Of a stretch of 64,000 nt of DNA, positions 32,197-41,296 are shown in pieces. This DNA is from Chloroflexota bacterium (GTDB lineage: Bacteria; Chloroflexota; Anaerolineae; B4-G1; SLSP01). The stretch lies in contig JAIOAX010000002.1 of assembly GCA_019873645.1 (NCBI GenBank), positions 186,001 through 250,000 on the forward strand, read 5' to 3'. Each line of letters begins with the position of its first letter. The first letter of the stretch is position 1. The position numbers and the translations under genes are program-made. The notes beneath the pieces are model-generated. The model saw nothing but the letters and a program-made list of their open reading frames with translations. It had not been told where the DNA came from and made no database searches.

Positions 32197-32739
32197 ATGT
32201 CCACCTGCGCCGACCTGGAACTGAGCCTGCACCGCCACGACGCGGAAACTTACACCGTGGAATTGCGCCCGACCCTGCCCGAAAGCGAGGCCGACCTGCG
32301 CCTGGGCGCGCGTCCGGCGGCGTTGGATGTGGACGCACTCCGCGCTTATGCCGACCCGGTAGAGTATGGGCGCGCGCTGACCGCGAACCTCTTCGCCGAT
32401 CCTGCGCTGCGGGCGGCCTTCGCGCAGGCGCGCGCGACAGCGCAGTCCAACAACTTGCTGTTGCGCCTGCGGGTGCTCGTCGGCGCGGGGGCGGGGGAGC
32501 TGCACGCGCTGCGTTGGGAGACGCTGCGCGATCCCGAAACCGACGCCTTGCTCAGCACCGGCGAGCAGGTCTACTTCTCCCGCTACCTCAGCAGTGCGGA
32601 TTGGCGGCCCGTGCGCCTGCGCCCGCAGAGCACACTGCACACCCTGGTGGTCATCGCCAATCCCGACGATCGGGCGGACCATGGACTGAGCCCGATCACG
32701 GTAGCCGCCGAACTCGACCGCGGTCTTAATGCCCGCTAG
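32197..32739 (+). pseudogene. N-terminal fragment of a CHAT-domain protein
   Basis: A 180-residue frame. CADLELSLHRHDAETYTVEL, ELHALRWETLRDPETDALL, YFSRYLSSADWRPVRLRP and TLVVIANPDD are the conserved N-terminal module of Chloroflexota CHAT proteins. Those proteins normally continue for several hundred residues into the caspase-like CHAT protease. Here the frame stops after AAELDRGLNAR, and a terminator follows. No CHAT His/Cys motifs are found downstream. AAGGAG precedes ATG 32197. It is either a decayed gene or a stand-alone module. Confidence 0.75.
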
Positions 32740-32764
32740 AGCCTTGCATCTTTTCTGACCTACA

Positions 32765-32792
32765 GCAGGGGGTAAATATCCCCTGCATTTTG
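32765..32792 (+). terminator. intrinsic terminator after the CHAT fragment
   Basis: GCAGGGG (32765-32771) and CCCCTGC (32780-32786) around GTAAATAT, followed by ATTTTG. Confidence 0.7.
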
Positions 32793-32854
32793 TGTATCAT
32801 AATATGCAAGGACCACGTACATCTTCATACAGTCGTTACGCGGTGCGTTTCTTG

Positions 32855-32935
32855 GGACAGGATTGACGGGATGAAAGAGCTCCTGCAAAGCCTTCTGTAA
32901 TCCTGAAAGTCCTGTTCATCCCTGTCAGAAAATGG
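32855..32935. repeat. GACAGGATTGACGGGATGAA repeat (family M)
   Basis: GGGACAGGATTGACGGGATG at 32854-32874 is followed by reversed units TAATCCTGAAAGTCCTG and TTCATCCCTGTC to 32930. Together they make an imperfect hairpin between two genes. Confidence 0.7.
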
Positions 32936-32964
32936 CGAAGTGCGTAAAACGCCTATTCATACTT

Positions 32965-33891
32965 CTACCCGTTCCCGTTGTTGTCTTCAAACAGGTCGCG
33001 CAGCCCCCGCGTCCACATATCGCCGAGCGGGATGAAACGCCTTTCCGTGAAATCTTCGGATAACGTGGTGATGTATTCCCGAATTTGCAGTCCCGGTGAT
33101 TGCTCTTCCAGGCGGTCAATTTCTTCTTCGATGGACGCCAGCAACCGGTTGCTTTCGGCCTCCAGATCCGTGAGGTCCAGCGCCAGGTTGAACATGTGGG
33201 TGCAGCGCCGCAGGAGATCGTACCAGGCCTTGAAGTCATTCTCGATGCTGAATCCCTGCACCGAGTTGGAGATCTGGGACAGATCATAGGCCGGCACGAA
33301 GGCATAAAAGGCCACGAATTCAATGCCCCGCTGCTCGGCGCGGTCTGCCAGGTAGGTGCAGATTGTCGCGCCCCCTTCATAATCGGAAAATTGCAGCGCA
33401 TAGCGGCTCAACTCGTCCTTCAGTTCCTTGAGGCTGTACACACACGCGACTTCGCGGTCCTTGTCATAAGGTACGGCGCCGTATACGCCGCCGACGGCCA
33501 CCACCCGCCGCACACCCAGGATCTCCACCACATCGAAAAAGGCGTCGGCATATTGTTCCACGCGCATGTGCGGTTCGTCGCCCAGGAAGATCGCCAGCCC
33601 TTTCTCGGCGTCGCCGGTATAAAAGAACTCGTTGTTGTGGGTGGACATGGAGAGCCGATAGCCTTCTTCGAGTTTGACCTGCGGGCGCAAGAAGTGGTGC
33701 GTCCCGGGAATTTGAAACAGATAAGATTCCTCTGCGTTCAATTCGCCGATACGCCGCGCATTGGTTTTCTCGATGAGGTATTGCGGCAATCCCGACGAGA
33801 CCGAACCGGCATCGGCCCATTGATGCCACCCAGCAAGCAAATATTTCTCCCTGGCTTTGGGCGTCTCCCACAACTCAAAGGTATCGCTCAT
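32965..33891 (-). CDS. PAC2 family protein
   Basis: A 308-residue protein, GGAGG before ATG 33891. PAC2 features: LLAGWHQWADAGSVSSGLPQY at the N-terminus, AIFLGDEPHMRVEQYADAFFDVV, VGGVYGAVPYD, and GIEFVAFYAFVPAYDL. The C-terminal 80 residues are a helical acidic region. Eukaryotic and archaeal relatives are proteasome assembly chaperones. Bacterial members have no firm function, although some occur next to proteasome genes; no such genes are seen here. Confidence 0.88.
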   Translation of the reverse strand: MSDTFELWETPKAREKYLLAGWHQWADAGSVSSGLPQYLIEKTNARRIGELNAEESYLFQIPGTHHFLRPQVKLEEGYRLSMSTHNNEFFYTGDAEKGLAIFLGDEPHMRVEQYADAFFDVVEILGVRRVVAVGGVYGAVPYDKDREVACVYSLKELKDELSRYALQFSDYEGGATICTYLADRAEQRGIEFVAFYAFVPAYDLSQISNSVQGFSIENDFKAWYDLLRRCTHMFNLALDLTDLEAESNRLLASIEEEIDRLEEQSPGLQIREYITTLSEDFTERRFIPLGDMWTRGLRDLFEDNNGNG

Positions 33892-33915
33892 TGTGCACCT
33901 CCACTTTTGCAAGCC

Positions 33916-34725
33916 CTATGCCATTTCACCGAAACGCCGGCTGTGCTTTGTAAAGAACCAGTATCCAAAAATCAGCGTCAGCAATGCCGTCACCGCCGTG
34001 CGGGCCAGGAAATCGAACCGTGTCAGCGCCCCGTTGTAGAGGAGGTCCTGGTAGGTGTTGATAATAGAGGCCATCGGATTCAGCCGGAACAGCCAGAGTT
34101 GGGGATTGAACGTGACTCCAAACAACGTGGCCTTCTCCGGCAGATCGCGGTAGGTGTACACAATCGGCGTCAAAAAGAACCATGCCTGCATGCCCACATC
34201 CATCATCATGTGGGTGTCCCGGTAGAAAACTTCCAGCGCCGAAAGGAACAACACGATCCCGATGGCAAATGTGACCTGAATCAGAATCGGCAACGGCAAC
34301 AACAACAGCCACCCCGTCAGCGGCATGCCGGAGAGGACGATCAGGATCAACAACACCGGCAGCGAGATCAGGAAGTTGATCAGATTGGAGAGCACGACCG
34401 AGATGGGCAATACTTCTCTGGGAAAGTAGACCTTTTTCACCAGCGAACCGTTCCCCACCACGCTTTGGATTCCCCCCATCACCGCGCCGGTAAAAAAGTT
34501 CCACGGCAAGAGGGCGCTCATGAAGAGAATATGCGGATGCGGGATGGTACGGTTGCGCCACATATAGCCGAACACAAACGTGAAAATCAGCATCATCAGC
34601 AGTGGGTTCAACCACGACCACAGTACGCCGAGCAAGGAATTTTTGTAACGTACCTTGAGGTCGCGCACTACCAGGTTGTACACCAGCTCGCGGTACGCCC
34701 ACAGTTCTTTGAGATGTGCCCGCAT
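33916..34725 (-). CDS. ABC-2 type polysaccharide export permease (Wzm/TagG-like)
   Basis: About 269 residues with six helices. The N-terminus RELVYNLVVRDLKVRYKNSL and GVLWSWLNPLLMMLIF are typical of Wzm-type exporters. A frame goes on to TTG 34764, but its first codons (LIANIG) fall in repeat DNA; ATG 34725 is chosen, with moderate certainty. These permeases need a Wzt/TagH ATPase. None is adjacent: the downstream gene is PAC2 and the upstream side is repeats. It probably exports an O-antigen-like or teichoic polymer with a distant ATPase. Confidence 0.85.
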   Translation of the reverse strand: MRAHLKELWAYRELVYNLVVRDLKVRYKNSLLGVLWSWLNPLLMMLIFTFVFGYMWRNRTIPHPHILFMSALLPWNFFTGAVMGGIQSVVGNGSLVKKVYFPREVLPISVVLSNLINFLISLPVLLILIVLSGMPLTGWLLLLPLPILIQVTFAIGIVLFLSALEVFYRDTHMMMDVGMQAWFFLTPIVYTYRDLPEKATLFGVTFNPQLWLFRLNPMASIINTYQDLLYNGALTRFDFLARTAVTALLTLIFGYWFFTKHSRRFGEMA

Positions 34726-34753
34726 TGTCTTGAAAAAATCCTTTCCGATATTA

Positions 34754-34848
34754 GCAATCAGCAATCAGCCGTCAGCTTTCAGCGATCAGCGGTCAGCCGT
34801 CAGCTTTCAGCGATCAGCGGTCAGCTATCAGCTTTCAGCGATCAGCCG
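34754..34848. repeat. GTCAGCTTTCAGCGATCAGC tandem repeat (family C), copy 2
   Basis: Two full units of about 28 bp (CCGTCAGCTTTCAGCGATCA plus GCGGTCAG) and partial units, related to the 35-bp array at 25684. It lies upstream of the exporter permease start and reads as a protein extension in that frame. Confidence 0.85.
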
Positions 34849-34896
34849 GAATTGAAAGCTGAGCGTTGACGGCTTACCGATTAGGCCGTGCCCACG

Positions 34897-34987
34897 ATTA
34901 TACTATACTTTGCTTTATTGTAGTTTGGGTAACCCTGGCGAAGGTTCTCGTAACCTTCCCCAGGATATTGGGGTATAATCGTTGATT
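34897..34987. promoter_or_regulatory. divergent promoter region with hairpin
   Basis: TATAAT at 34974-34979 stands only eight bases before the ATG of the GT39-like gene, so its message may be leaderless or nearly so. On the minus strand another TATAAT lies at 34902-34897. Between them CCTGGCGAAGGTT (34934-34946) pairs with AACCTTCCCCAGG (34952-34964). Confidence 0.5.
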
Positions 34988-37864
34988 ATGAAACGCCTGC
35001 ACATTTTTGCTATGGTACTCGTGCTGGGGGTTGCTGCTGCGCTGCGCGTGCTGGCGTTGCCCGCTCTGCCCGTAGGCCTGCACTACGACGAGGCTGCTAA
35101 CGTCATCCTCACGCGGCAGATCGCCGCCGGTACCTATCGCCCGGTGTTCATCCGCGCGTACACCGGCAAGGAAGTATTGTTCTTTTATGCCGGAGCGTTC
35201 TGGGTGTGGGCGACGGGCGGCGCCCCGTGGGGGTTGCGCTTGAACGCGGCGATGTTCGGCGTGCTCACTGTCGCGGCGACCTACACCGCAACCCGTGCCC
35301 TGCTCCGCGCGGAACGGCACGCCCGCTGGATCGCTGTGCTGGCGGCCGGGTGGGTCGCCGTGGCCTTCCCGCACGTGCTCCTGAGCCGTTACGGCTTCCG
35401 CGCCATCTCCCAGCCGTTGCTTCAGGCATTGACGGTCGCCGCGCTCTGGCATGGCCTGCGCACGGGCAAGCGCGCCTGGTTCATTGCGGGCGGTGTATGC
35501 CTGGGGCTTACAGGCTACACCTATCTGGCGGCGCGCCTGTTTCCCATCCCGTTAAGTCTGACGCTCGCCTGGCTGCTCCTCCGCACACCAAGAGAAGCGC
35601 GCCTGCGACGGGTGGGGCAGTTGGGACTGACGCTGCTGGTGGCGGTCAGCGTCTTTGCCCCGCTGGGCCTGTACTTCGTGCGCCACCCCGACGCCTTCAC
35701 CACGCGCATCACCCAGGTGGCCGCGCCGACGTGGCGTGACGCGCTGCGCGGACTGTGGTTGTGCCTGCGCGCTCTGGTCTGGCCCGGCGCCGGCGATCCC
35801 TACATCCGCTTCAACCTCCCCGGCCGACCGATGCTGGATGGACTCTCGGCGGTACTGGCTATGCTTGGGCTGCTGGGATTGCTGTTCGCGCCGCGAAAAG
35901 AGACGCTGACCGACGCCGGGCGGGGCTTCATCCTCGCGGCATCGGGGATTATGCTGTTGCCGAGCGCCCTGGCAACTTCGGAAATCACGCCGAGCAACCT
36001 GCGGCTGATCGGTCTGTTCCCTTTCATCGCCATTCTGCCGGCGTATGGGGTCATCACCCTGGGGTGGCGCGGGTGGCACGGTCAGAGACCGGCCACAGCG
36101 CAATCTGTCCCCACAGCGCAATCTGCCCCCAGGTTGAAATGCCCTCGCCTGCCGGTCCGCCTTGCCCCCTGCCCCCTGCCCCTTGCCCCCTGCCCCTTGC
36201 TTCTTGCCTCCTGCCTCTTCCTGCTGCTCGCGTTGGGCGGATTGACCACGGCCCGCGCTTACCGCCGTTGGGCTACCTCCTCCGATCTCTTCTATGCCAC
36301 CGATGGCGAGATGGTGCTGGCGGCGCAGGCTTTGGATGCGCTGGACACCACGCACACGACCGTCTACATTGCCGCTGAGCACTACCGCCATCCTACGGTC
36401 GCGGCACTGGCGCAACAGTACCCGCAGGCCAAATGGCTCACCGGCGGCGCGACGTTCGTCCTGCCGCCCACGGGCGATGCCGTTTACCTGTGGCCGCGTT
36501 CGCTCACACCGCCGGGCCCCTGGCCTGAAGCCTTCACGGCGCGCGGGCAGGTCTCCGCACTGAACGATTCCCGCGGCAAGCCGGCGTTGTGGATACGCCG
36601 ACTGGCCGCGTCCGACATTGCGGCGTTGCGCCCGGCCACAGCGCCGGCCGCCGACTTCGCCCACGTCGTCCAGGTCTACGACGCGCAAGTCGCAGGCGCG
36701 TGTCGGGCCGGCGAGGCCTGCCTGATTCTGCTCACCTGGACGGTCAAGGCGCCGTACACCACGCTCCAACCGGTGGTGCGCCTGCTGCATCCCCAAACCG
36801 GCGAGTGGACGCGCGCGACCGCCTTTCACTATCCGCCGGAGCAGTGGGCGATAGGGGATGTTGTCCTCGATCAACTGACGCTTGTTCCGCCCGTCGGCAT
36901 CCCACCTGTGGACGGCTATCAAATCGGCGTGGGGTTCTTCAATCCCGACGGCGGTGAGGTGTTGCCGCGGCTGGAGGACGAACGTTTTGCCGGGCTGGAG
37001 GCGCGCTTCGCCCTGACGCCGCCCCTGTTGCCCTCGCTGTCCGCGCCCAATGCGGCACAGGCTGCAACTGCCTGTCCGGGGATTCCGCGCGACACGGGTA
37101 TGGCGCACGGCGGGCTACAGTTGCTGGGACGCACGTCCTTGCCTGAAGCCCTGCGTCCCGGCGAAACCCTGACGCTGCGGCTGTGTTGGCAGGCGACCGA
37201 CACGGGGCTGCCCCAGGACAACATCACCCTGACCCTGAGCGGCCCGGAAACGCACCGGCTTTACAGCGGGCCGCCGGCAAGCGGCTACGCTTTTGCGCAA
37301 TGGCGCACCGGCGACATCGTTGAGGATCGTTATACACTGCGCCTGCCGCGCACGTTACCGGCGGGACAGTACACGTTGACGTTGGCGGTGGGCGATACGG
37401 CCTTTACGGAATTGGGCACTCTGACCGTCCGGCCCATTGCCCGCGCCTTCACCCCGCCCGCTATAGCTTATCCCTTCACGGCGGATTTTGGTGCAAAGAT
37501 ACGGCTGCTCGGCTATGACGTGGGTACGCTCACGGCGGGGCAACCCCTGGAGGTGACGTTGTACTGGCAGACGCTGGCGGAGCTGGAAGAGGACTACCTG
37601 GTCTTCGTGCACCTGCTCGATGTGAAGCGCGAGCGCGTCATCGCCCAGGTAGACGAAGCGCCGCAGCGCAACGGCTATCCCACATCACTCTGGCTGACGG
37701 GGGAAATTGTGACTGACCGCCACACGCTGACTATCCCTGCCGACCTGCCCGACGGCGACTACGCTTTGCGCATCGGCTTCTATCGTCAGGAAGACGGCGC
37801 CTATCTTGCGGTCAACGGCGAAGCGCGCCTGCTACTGCCCATATCAGCAGATTTAGCAGATTAA
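34988..37864 (+). CDS. large GT39-like membrane glycosyltransferase with beta-sandwich C-terminus
   Basis: A 958-residue protein. Early motif GLHYDEAANVILTRQIAAG is the acidic loop of GT-C enzymes, then about ten helices to residue 420. The C-terminal 500 residues hold two or three beta-rich domains (GETLTLRLCWQATDT and GQPLEVTLYWQTLAELEEDYLVFVHL). Residues about 365-415 (HGQRPATAQSVPTAQ, LAPCPLPLAPCPLLLAS) are encoded by two intergenic repeats, families L and J, inserted in frame. The last SADLAD and stop come from family A. It likely glycosylates an exported product near the exporter permease. Confidence 0.87.
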   Translation: MKRLHIFAMVLVLGVAAALRVLALPALPVGLHYDEAANVILTRQIAAGTYRPVFIRAYTGKEVLFFYAGAFWVWATGGAPWGLRLNAAMFGVLTVAATYTATRALLRAERHARWIAVLAAGWVAVAFPHVLLSRYGFRAISQPLLQALTVAALWHGLRTGKRAWFIAGGVCLGLTGYTYLAARLFPIPLSLTLAWLLLRTPREARLRRVGQLGLTLLVAVSVFAPLGLYFVRHPDAFTTRITQVAAPTWRDALRGLWLCLRALVWPGAGDPYIRFNLPGRPMLDGLSAVLAMLGLLGLLFAPRKETLTDAGRGFILAASGIMLLPSALATSEITPSNLRLIGLFPFIAILPAYGVITLGWRGWHGQRPATAQSVPTAQSAPRLKCPRLPVRLAPCPLPLAPCPLLLASCLFLLLALGGLTTARAYRRWATSSDLFYATDGEMVLAAQALDALDTTHTTVYIAAEHYRHPTVAALAQQYPQAKWLTGGATFVLPPTGDAVYLWPRSLTPPGPWPEAFTARGQVSALNDSRGKPALWIRRLAASDIAALRPATAPAADFAHVVQVYDAQVAGACRAGEACLILLTWTVKAPYTTLQPVVRLLHPQTGEWTRATAFHYPPEQWAIGDVVLDQLTLVPPVGIPPVDGYQIGVGFFNPDGGEVLPRLEDERFAGLEARFALTPPLLPSLSAPNAAQAATACPGIPRDTGMAHGGLQLLGRTSLPEALRPGETLTLRLCWQATDTGLPQDNITLTLSGPETHRLYSGPPASGYAFAQWRTGDIVEDRYTLRLPRTLPAGQYTLTLAVGDTAFTELGTLTVRPIARAFTPPAIAYPFTADFGAKIRLLGYDVGTLTAGQPLEVTLYWQTLAELEEDYLVFVHLLDVKRERVIAQVDEAPQRNGYPTSLWLTGEIVTDRHTLTIPADLPDGDYALRIGFYRQEDGAYLAVNGEARLLLPISADLAD
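36078..36230. repeat. intergenic repeats L and J inserted within a coding sequence
   Basis: GGTCAGAGACCGGCCACAGC at about 36081-36100 with ...GGTTGAAATGCCC matches the intergenic copies at 4298, 44265 and 57325. It is followed by CCCTGCCCCCTGCCCCTTGC units as at 28665. The whole block keeps the reading frame open and falls between two membrane helices. Confidence 0.8.
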
Positions 37865-37875
37865 GCAGATTTTTT
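37842..37875. repeat. AGCAGATTTAGCAGATTAAG repeat (family A), copy 2
   Basis: Contains the last codons and TAA stop of the GT39-like gene. The identical arrangement ends the UvrD-like gene at 43551-43582. Confidence 0.85.
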
Positions 37876-37894
37876 GACCGGGTTACAGCACCTG

Positions 37895-38908
37895 CTATGA
37901 GACGACCTTGACTTCGTCGGCGGGGAAGCGGAAACGCTCGCGCTCGACCCGCGGGCCATCAGGCGGAATTTCCACGATGACCTCGGCCTTGAGGATGTCC
38001 AGGTCAATCACCCGCCCCAGGCCCTTCTCGGTCTGCACGCGCGCTTTGAGCCGTGGCAGGCTTTTGGCTTCTTCCTTGTAAACCTCATGTTCGTAAGCCA
38101 GGCAACAGCGCAGCCGCCCGCACATGCCGGTGATGTCGGTGGGCGCCATCGAAATGGCCTGATCCTTCGCCATTTTGATGGAGACGGCCTGGAATTCGGT
38201 GAGGAAGCGGCAACAACAGCGTTCTTCCCCGCAGACGCCGTAACCGCACAGGGTTTTGGCGTGATCGCGCGGGCCGACCGCCTTGATCTCGACCCGACAG
38301 TTCATACGCCCGGCGAGACGCCGGCGGAAATTGGTCAGGTCTTTTTTCCCTGTATTTCCCTTCATAAACACGATGGCGCTGCCGCCGTCGAGGGTGAATT
38401 CCGCCGCAAAAACCTTCACATCCAGTTTTTGAGCCTTGACTTCCTCTTTGGCGACCTCGACCATGCGCGCAGCACGCTCGCGCATCAGTTGGAAGCGCGC
38501 CATATCCAGAGGGGTTGCCTGGCGTACCACCGCTTTGAGACGTTTGAGCGTGATACCTTCCGGGAGTTGCGCATTGACCACACTCACTTGACCGGCCTGT
38601 TCGCCGTATACCGTCTCTACCACCACCCAATCGCCCTTTTTCAGCCCCATGTCCTCGGGTGCGACGAAATGGTAGATTTTACCCGCCGGTTGAAAGCGCA
38701 CGCCGATCGGCGTCATCGGGCCAGACCAGGCGGGTTGTTTGGATGACGCCTCTTCCGCATCGGTGGTTGTCTCATCGGAGGCCGTTAGGGTATCCAACAA
38801 CTCCTCTTGCACATCCTCAAGCCACGTCTCGATTTCATCCGACCAGGTTTCGGCCTCGTCGTCCTCAAGCTTGGCCTCATCCAGTATGATGCTTTCTGTT
38901 TCGTCCAT
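37895..38908 (-). CDS. ricT: RicT/YaaT-like PSP1 domain protein
   Basis: A 337-residue protein. An acidic N-terminal extension of about 60 residues is unusual for the family. The PSP1 core follows (IGVRFQPAGKIYHF, LKKGDWVVVET, FAAEFTLDGGSAIVFMKG) with the Cys clusters LCGYGVCGEERCCCRF and MCGRLRCCLAYEHEVY. In Bacillus RicT joins RicA and RicF in a complex with iron-sulfur clusters that aids RNA maturation. RicA and RicF partners are not visible here. Confidence 0.9.
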   Translation of the reverse strand: MDETESIILDEAKLEDDEAETWSDEIETWLEDVQEELLDTLTASDETTTDAEEASSKQPAWSGPMTPIGVRFQPAGKIYHFVAPEDMGLKKGDWVVVETVYGEQAGQVSVVNAQLPEGITLKRLKAVVRQATPLDMARFQLMRERAARMVEVAKEEVKAQKLDVKVFAAEFTLDGGSAIVFMKGNTGKKDLTNFRRRLAGRMNCRVEIKAVGPRDHAKTLCGYGVCGEERCCCRFLTEFQAVSIKMAKDQAISMAPTDITGMCGRLRCCLAYEHEVYKEEAKSLPRLKARVQTEKGLGRVIDLDILKAEVIVEIPPDGPRVERERFRFPADEVKVVS

Positions 38909-39201
38909 ACATCCTGCTCTCGTGCTCTGGATTTTGATACTAACTATACCCTACAAGGATATTTTAGCAACCTTGAAATATACTCACTCGTGGGCCATGC
39001 CTTCTGTGGTACAATAGAGTTTATACCGATTTATATCAATAGCTGCCAGTGGGTTAAAATTCACCGCAGAGGCGCAAAAGACGCAGAGAAAACCTTAAAA
39101 ACTTTGCGAATTCTGCGTCTCTGCGGTGAGAAGGGAACGGCCAGTGCAAATCGGTATAATGTCTAATAGAAAAAATCGTATTGTTAATGAAATAGAGACT
39201 T
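38909..39201. repeat. intergenic region with CACCGCAGAGGCGCAAAAG repeat (family K)
   Basis: TTCACCGCAGAGGCGCAAAAG at about 39060 and TTCTGCGTCTCTGCGGTGAG at 39111-39130 form an inverted pair around AT-rich sequence, like that at 31301-31434. Further out, GATTTATATCAATAG and CAAATCGGTATAATG flank it. TATAAT at 39155-39160 may be the -10 box of the helicase operon. No gene is seen. Confidence 0.7.
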
Positions 39202-41295
39202 GTGAAACTAACCGATTCGCAAAACACCCTTATCCAGGCCCCTTTTGACCGCAAAATTTTCCTTGAAGGTCCCGCCGGCGCCGGTAAAACGACGACGGGG
39301 GTGGCGCGCCTGGTATTTCTGTTGCTGAGCGGCGTCCCGGCCGAACGCATCCTCGTATTGACGCCGCAGCGCACGCTCGCCGTGCCTTACAATGAGGCCC
39401 TGTACCATCCCGAGGTCGCCGCCGGCGGCGTGGTGAACGTGGCTACGCTGGGTGGGCTGGCGCGCCGCATGGTGGACCTCTTCTGGCCGCTCGTGGTGGA
39501 AGAAGCCGGGTTCGGCAAGCCCAATGAGCGCCCCATCTTTCTCACCCTGGAGACGGCGCAATACTATATGGCGCGCATCGTCGCCCCGCTGGTGGAAGAA
39601 CAGGGTTACTTTGAGAGCATCAACATTGACCGCAACCGGCTTTACAGCCAGATTCTCGACAACCTCAACAAAGCCGCCGTCGTCGGCTTCCCTTACACCG
39701 AAATCGCTGAACGCTTGCGCGGCGCGTGGGTGGGCGAGTCGGCTCAGGCGCGCGTCTACGATCAAGCGCAGGAGTGCGCGACGCGCTTTCGCCGCTATTG
39801 CCTTGAACATAATTTGTTGGATTTCTCGCTGCAACTGGATGTCTTTTTCGCGCATCTGTGGACCGAACCGCTGTGCCGTGATTACCTGCTCAACACGTAT
39901 ACGCACCTGCTGGTGGACAACGTCGAGGAAGACACGCCCGTGGCCCATGACCTCATCTACAGTTGGCTGCCCCACGCGGAATCGGCGCTGATCATCTTCG
40001 ACCAGGATGCCGGCTATCGCAGCTTCCTCGGCGCCGATCCGGTGAGCGCAATGGCTTTGCGTGAGATGTGCGATGAATGTGTGACGTTCCACGAATCCTT
40101 TGTAGCTTCGCCGCCGGTACAGGCTTTGGGGAACGCATTAGGGCGTGTTTTGCAACCGGGCGCTGCGAGTACACCGTTGGGGACTTCGCCGGCGGACTTT
40201 AAGGCCGTGTTGCACTTCGAGAGCTGTCGCTACCATCCCGACATGCTCGACTGGACCGCCGATACCATCGCCGGCCTGGTCCATAATGACGGCATCGCCC
40301 CTGGCGAAATCGTCGTCCTGGCGCCGTTCCTCACCGACGCGCTGCGCTTCTCGCTCACGCAGCGCCTGGAACAGCGTGACGTGCCGGTGCGCTCTCATCG
40401 TCCCTCGCGCGCCCTGCGCGAGGAGCCGGCCACGCAGACCCTGCTGACCTGGGCGGCGCTCGCACACCCGCAATGGGGCATCGTCCCCCGCAACTACGAT
40501 GTGGCCTATGCGCTCATGCAGACCATCGCCGAGCTGGATTTGGTGCGCGCGCAACTGCTGGCCGAGGTGCTCTATCGCGTTAAAGACAAAACGCCTGCAC
40601 TGGCTTCCTTCGATGGGGTGAATCCCGACATGCAACAGCGCATCACCTACATCTTCGGCGGGCGTTACGAGGCGCTGCGGCTGTGGCTGGACGCCTACCG
40701 CGCCGGAGCCCCGGCCCCGCTGGATCACTTCCTGGCGCGGCTCTTCGGCGAGGTACTCTCACAGCCCGGCTACGGATTTCATCAAGATTTCGACCTGGCG
40801 CGGGTGGCAGCTATGCTGATCGAGTCGGTGCAGAAGTTCCGCTGGATCGCCGCCGACTTGCCCGCCGACAAGCCGCTCGGCCAGGAGTATCTGGAGATGG
40901 TGCAGCGCGGCGTCATCGCGGCGCAGTACCTGGAACCCTGGCAGACGCCGGATGAAACCACCGTGCTGTTGGCGCCGGCCTACACCTTCCTGCTGAGCAA
41001 CCGGCCGGTGGACGTGCAGTTCTGGCTGAATGTCGGCGGAACGGGTTGGTGGGAACGCCTGTACCAACCGTTGACGCACCCTTACGTGCTCAGCCGGCGC
41101 TGGCCGAAGGGGCAGCCCTGGACCGATACCGATGAGGTCACCATGCGGCAAACGATGTTGTACCGGCTCGTCCTCGGCCTGGTGCGCCGGTGCCGCAAGG
41201 CCATCTACCTGGGGCTGAGCGAACTCGGTGAGCAGGGCTACGAACAGACCGGGCCGCTGTTAAAGGCCGTCCAGCGCGTGTTGCGGGTACAGTGA
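39202..41295 (+). CDS. degenerate UvrD/AddB-like P-loop protein
   Basis: A 697-residue protein, GTG start. Walker A FLEGPAGAGKTTTGVARL (about residue 21) and a QRTLAVPYNEAL motif Ia are clear. The Walker B position reads HLLVDNVEEDTPVAHDL instead of DEAQ, and no motif V or VI is found. That is the pattern of a helicase-like partner that has lost motor function, as in AddB or RecC. No nuclease motif or Fe-S cysteine cluster is seen. It is followed one base later by an intact UvrD-like helicase, so both probably act as one complex in DNA repair. Confidence 0.75.
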   Translation: MKLTDSQNTLIQAPFDRKIFLEGPAGAGKTTTGVARLVFLLLSGVPAERILVLTPQRTLAVPYNEALYHPEVAAGGVVNVATLGGLARRMVDLFWPLVVEEAGFGKPNERPIFLTLETAQYYMARIVAPLVEEQGYFESINIDRNRLYSQILDNLNKAAVVGFPYTEIAERLRGAWVGESAQARVYDQAQECATRFRRYCLEHNLLDFSLQLDVFFAHLWTEPLCRDYLLNTYTHLLVDNVEEDTPVAHDLIYSWLPHAESALIIFDQDAGYRSFLGADPVSAMALREMCDECVTFHESFVASPPVQALGNALGRVLQPGAASTPLGTSPADFKAVLHFESCRYHPDMLDWTADTIAGLVHNDGIAPGEIVVLAPFLTDALRFSLTQRLEQRDVPVRSHRPSRALREEPATQTLLTWAALAHPQWGIVPRNYDVAYALMQTIAELDLVRAQLLAEVLYRVKDKTPALASFDGVNPDMQQRITYIFGGRYEALRLWLDAYRAGAPAPLDHFLARLFGEVLSQPGYGFHQDFDLARVAAMLIESVQKFRWIAADLPADKPLGQEYLEMVQRGVIAAQYLEPWQTPDETTVLLAPAYTFLLSNRPVDVQFWLNVGGTGWWERLYQPLTHPYVLSRRWPKGQPWTDTDEVTMRQTMLYRLVLGLVRRCRKAIYLGLSELGEQGYEQTGPLLKAVQRVLRVQ

Positions 41296-41296
41296 A

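Noticed and set aside
33100..34869. 589-residue plus-strand frame opposite PAC2 and the exporter permease
   Set aside because: It crosses two well-supported minus-strand genes and ends in translated repeat family C.
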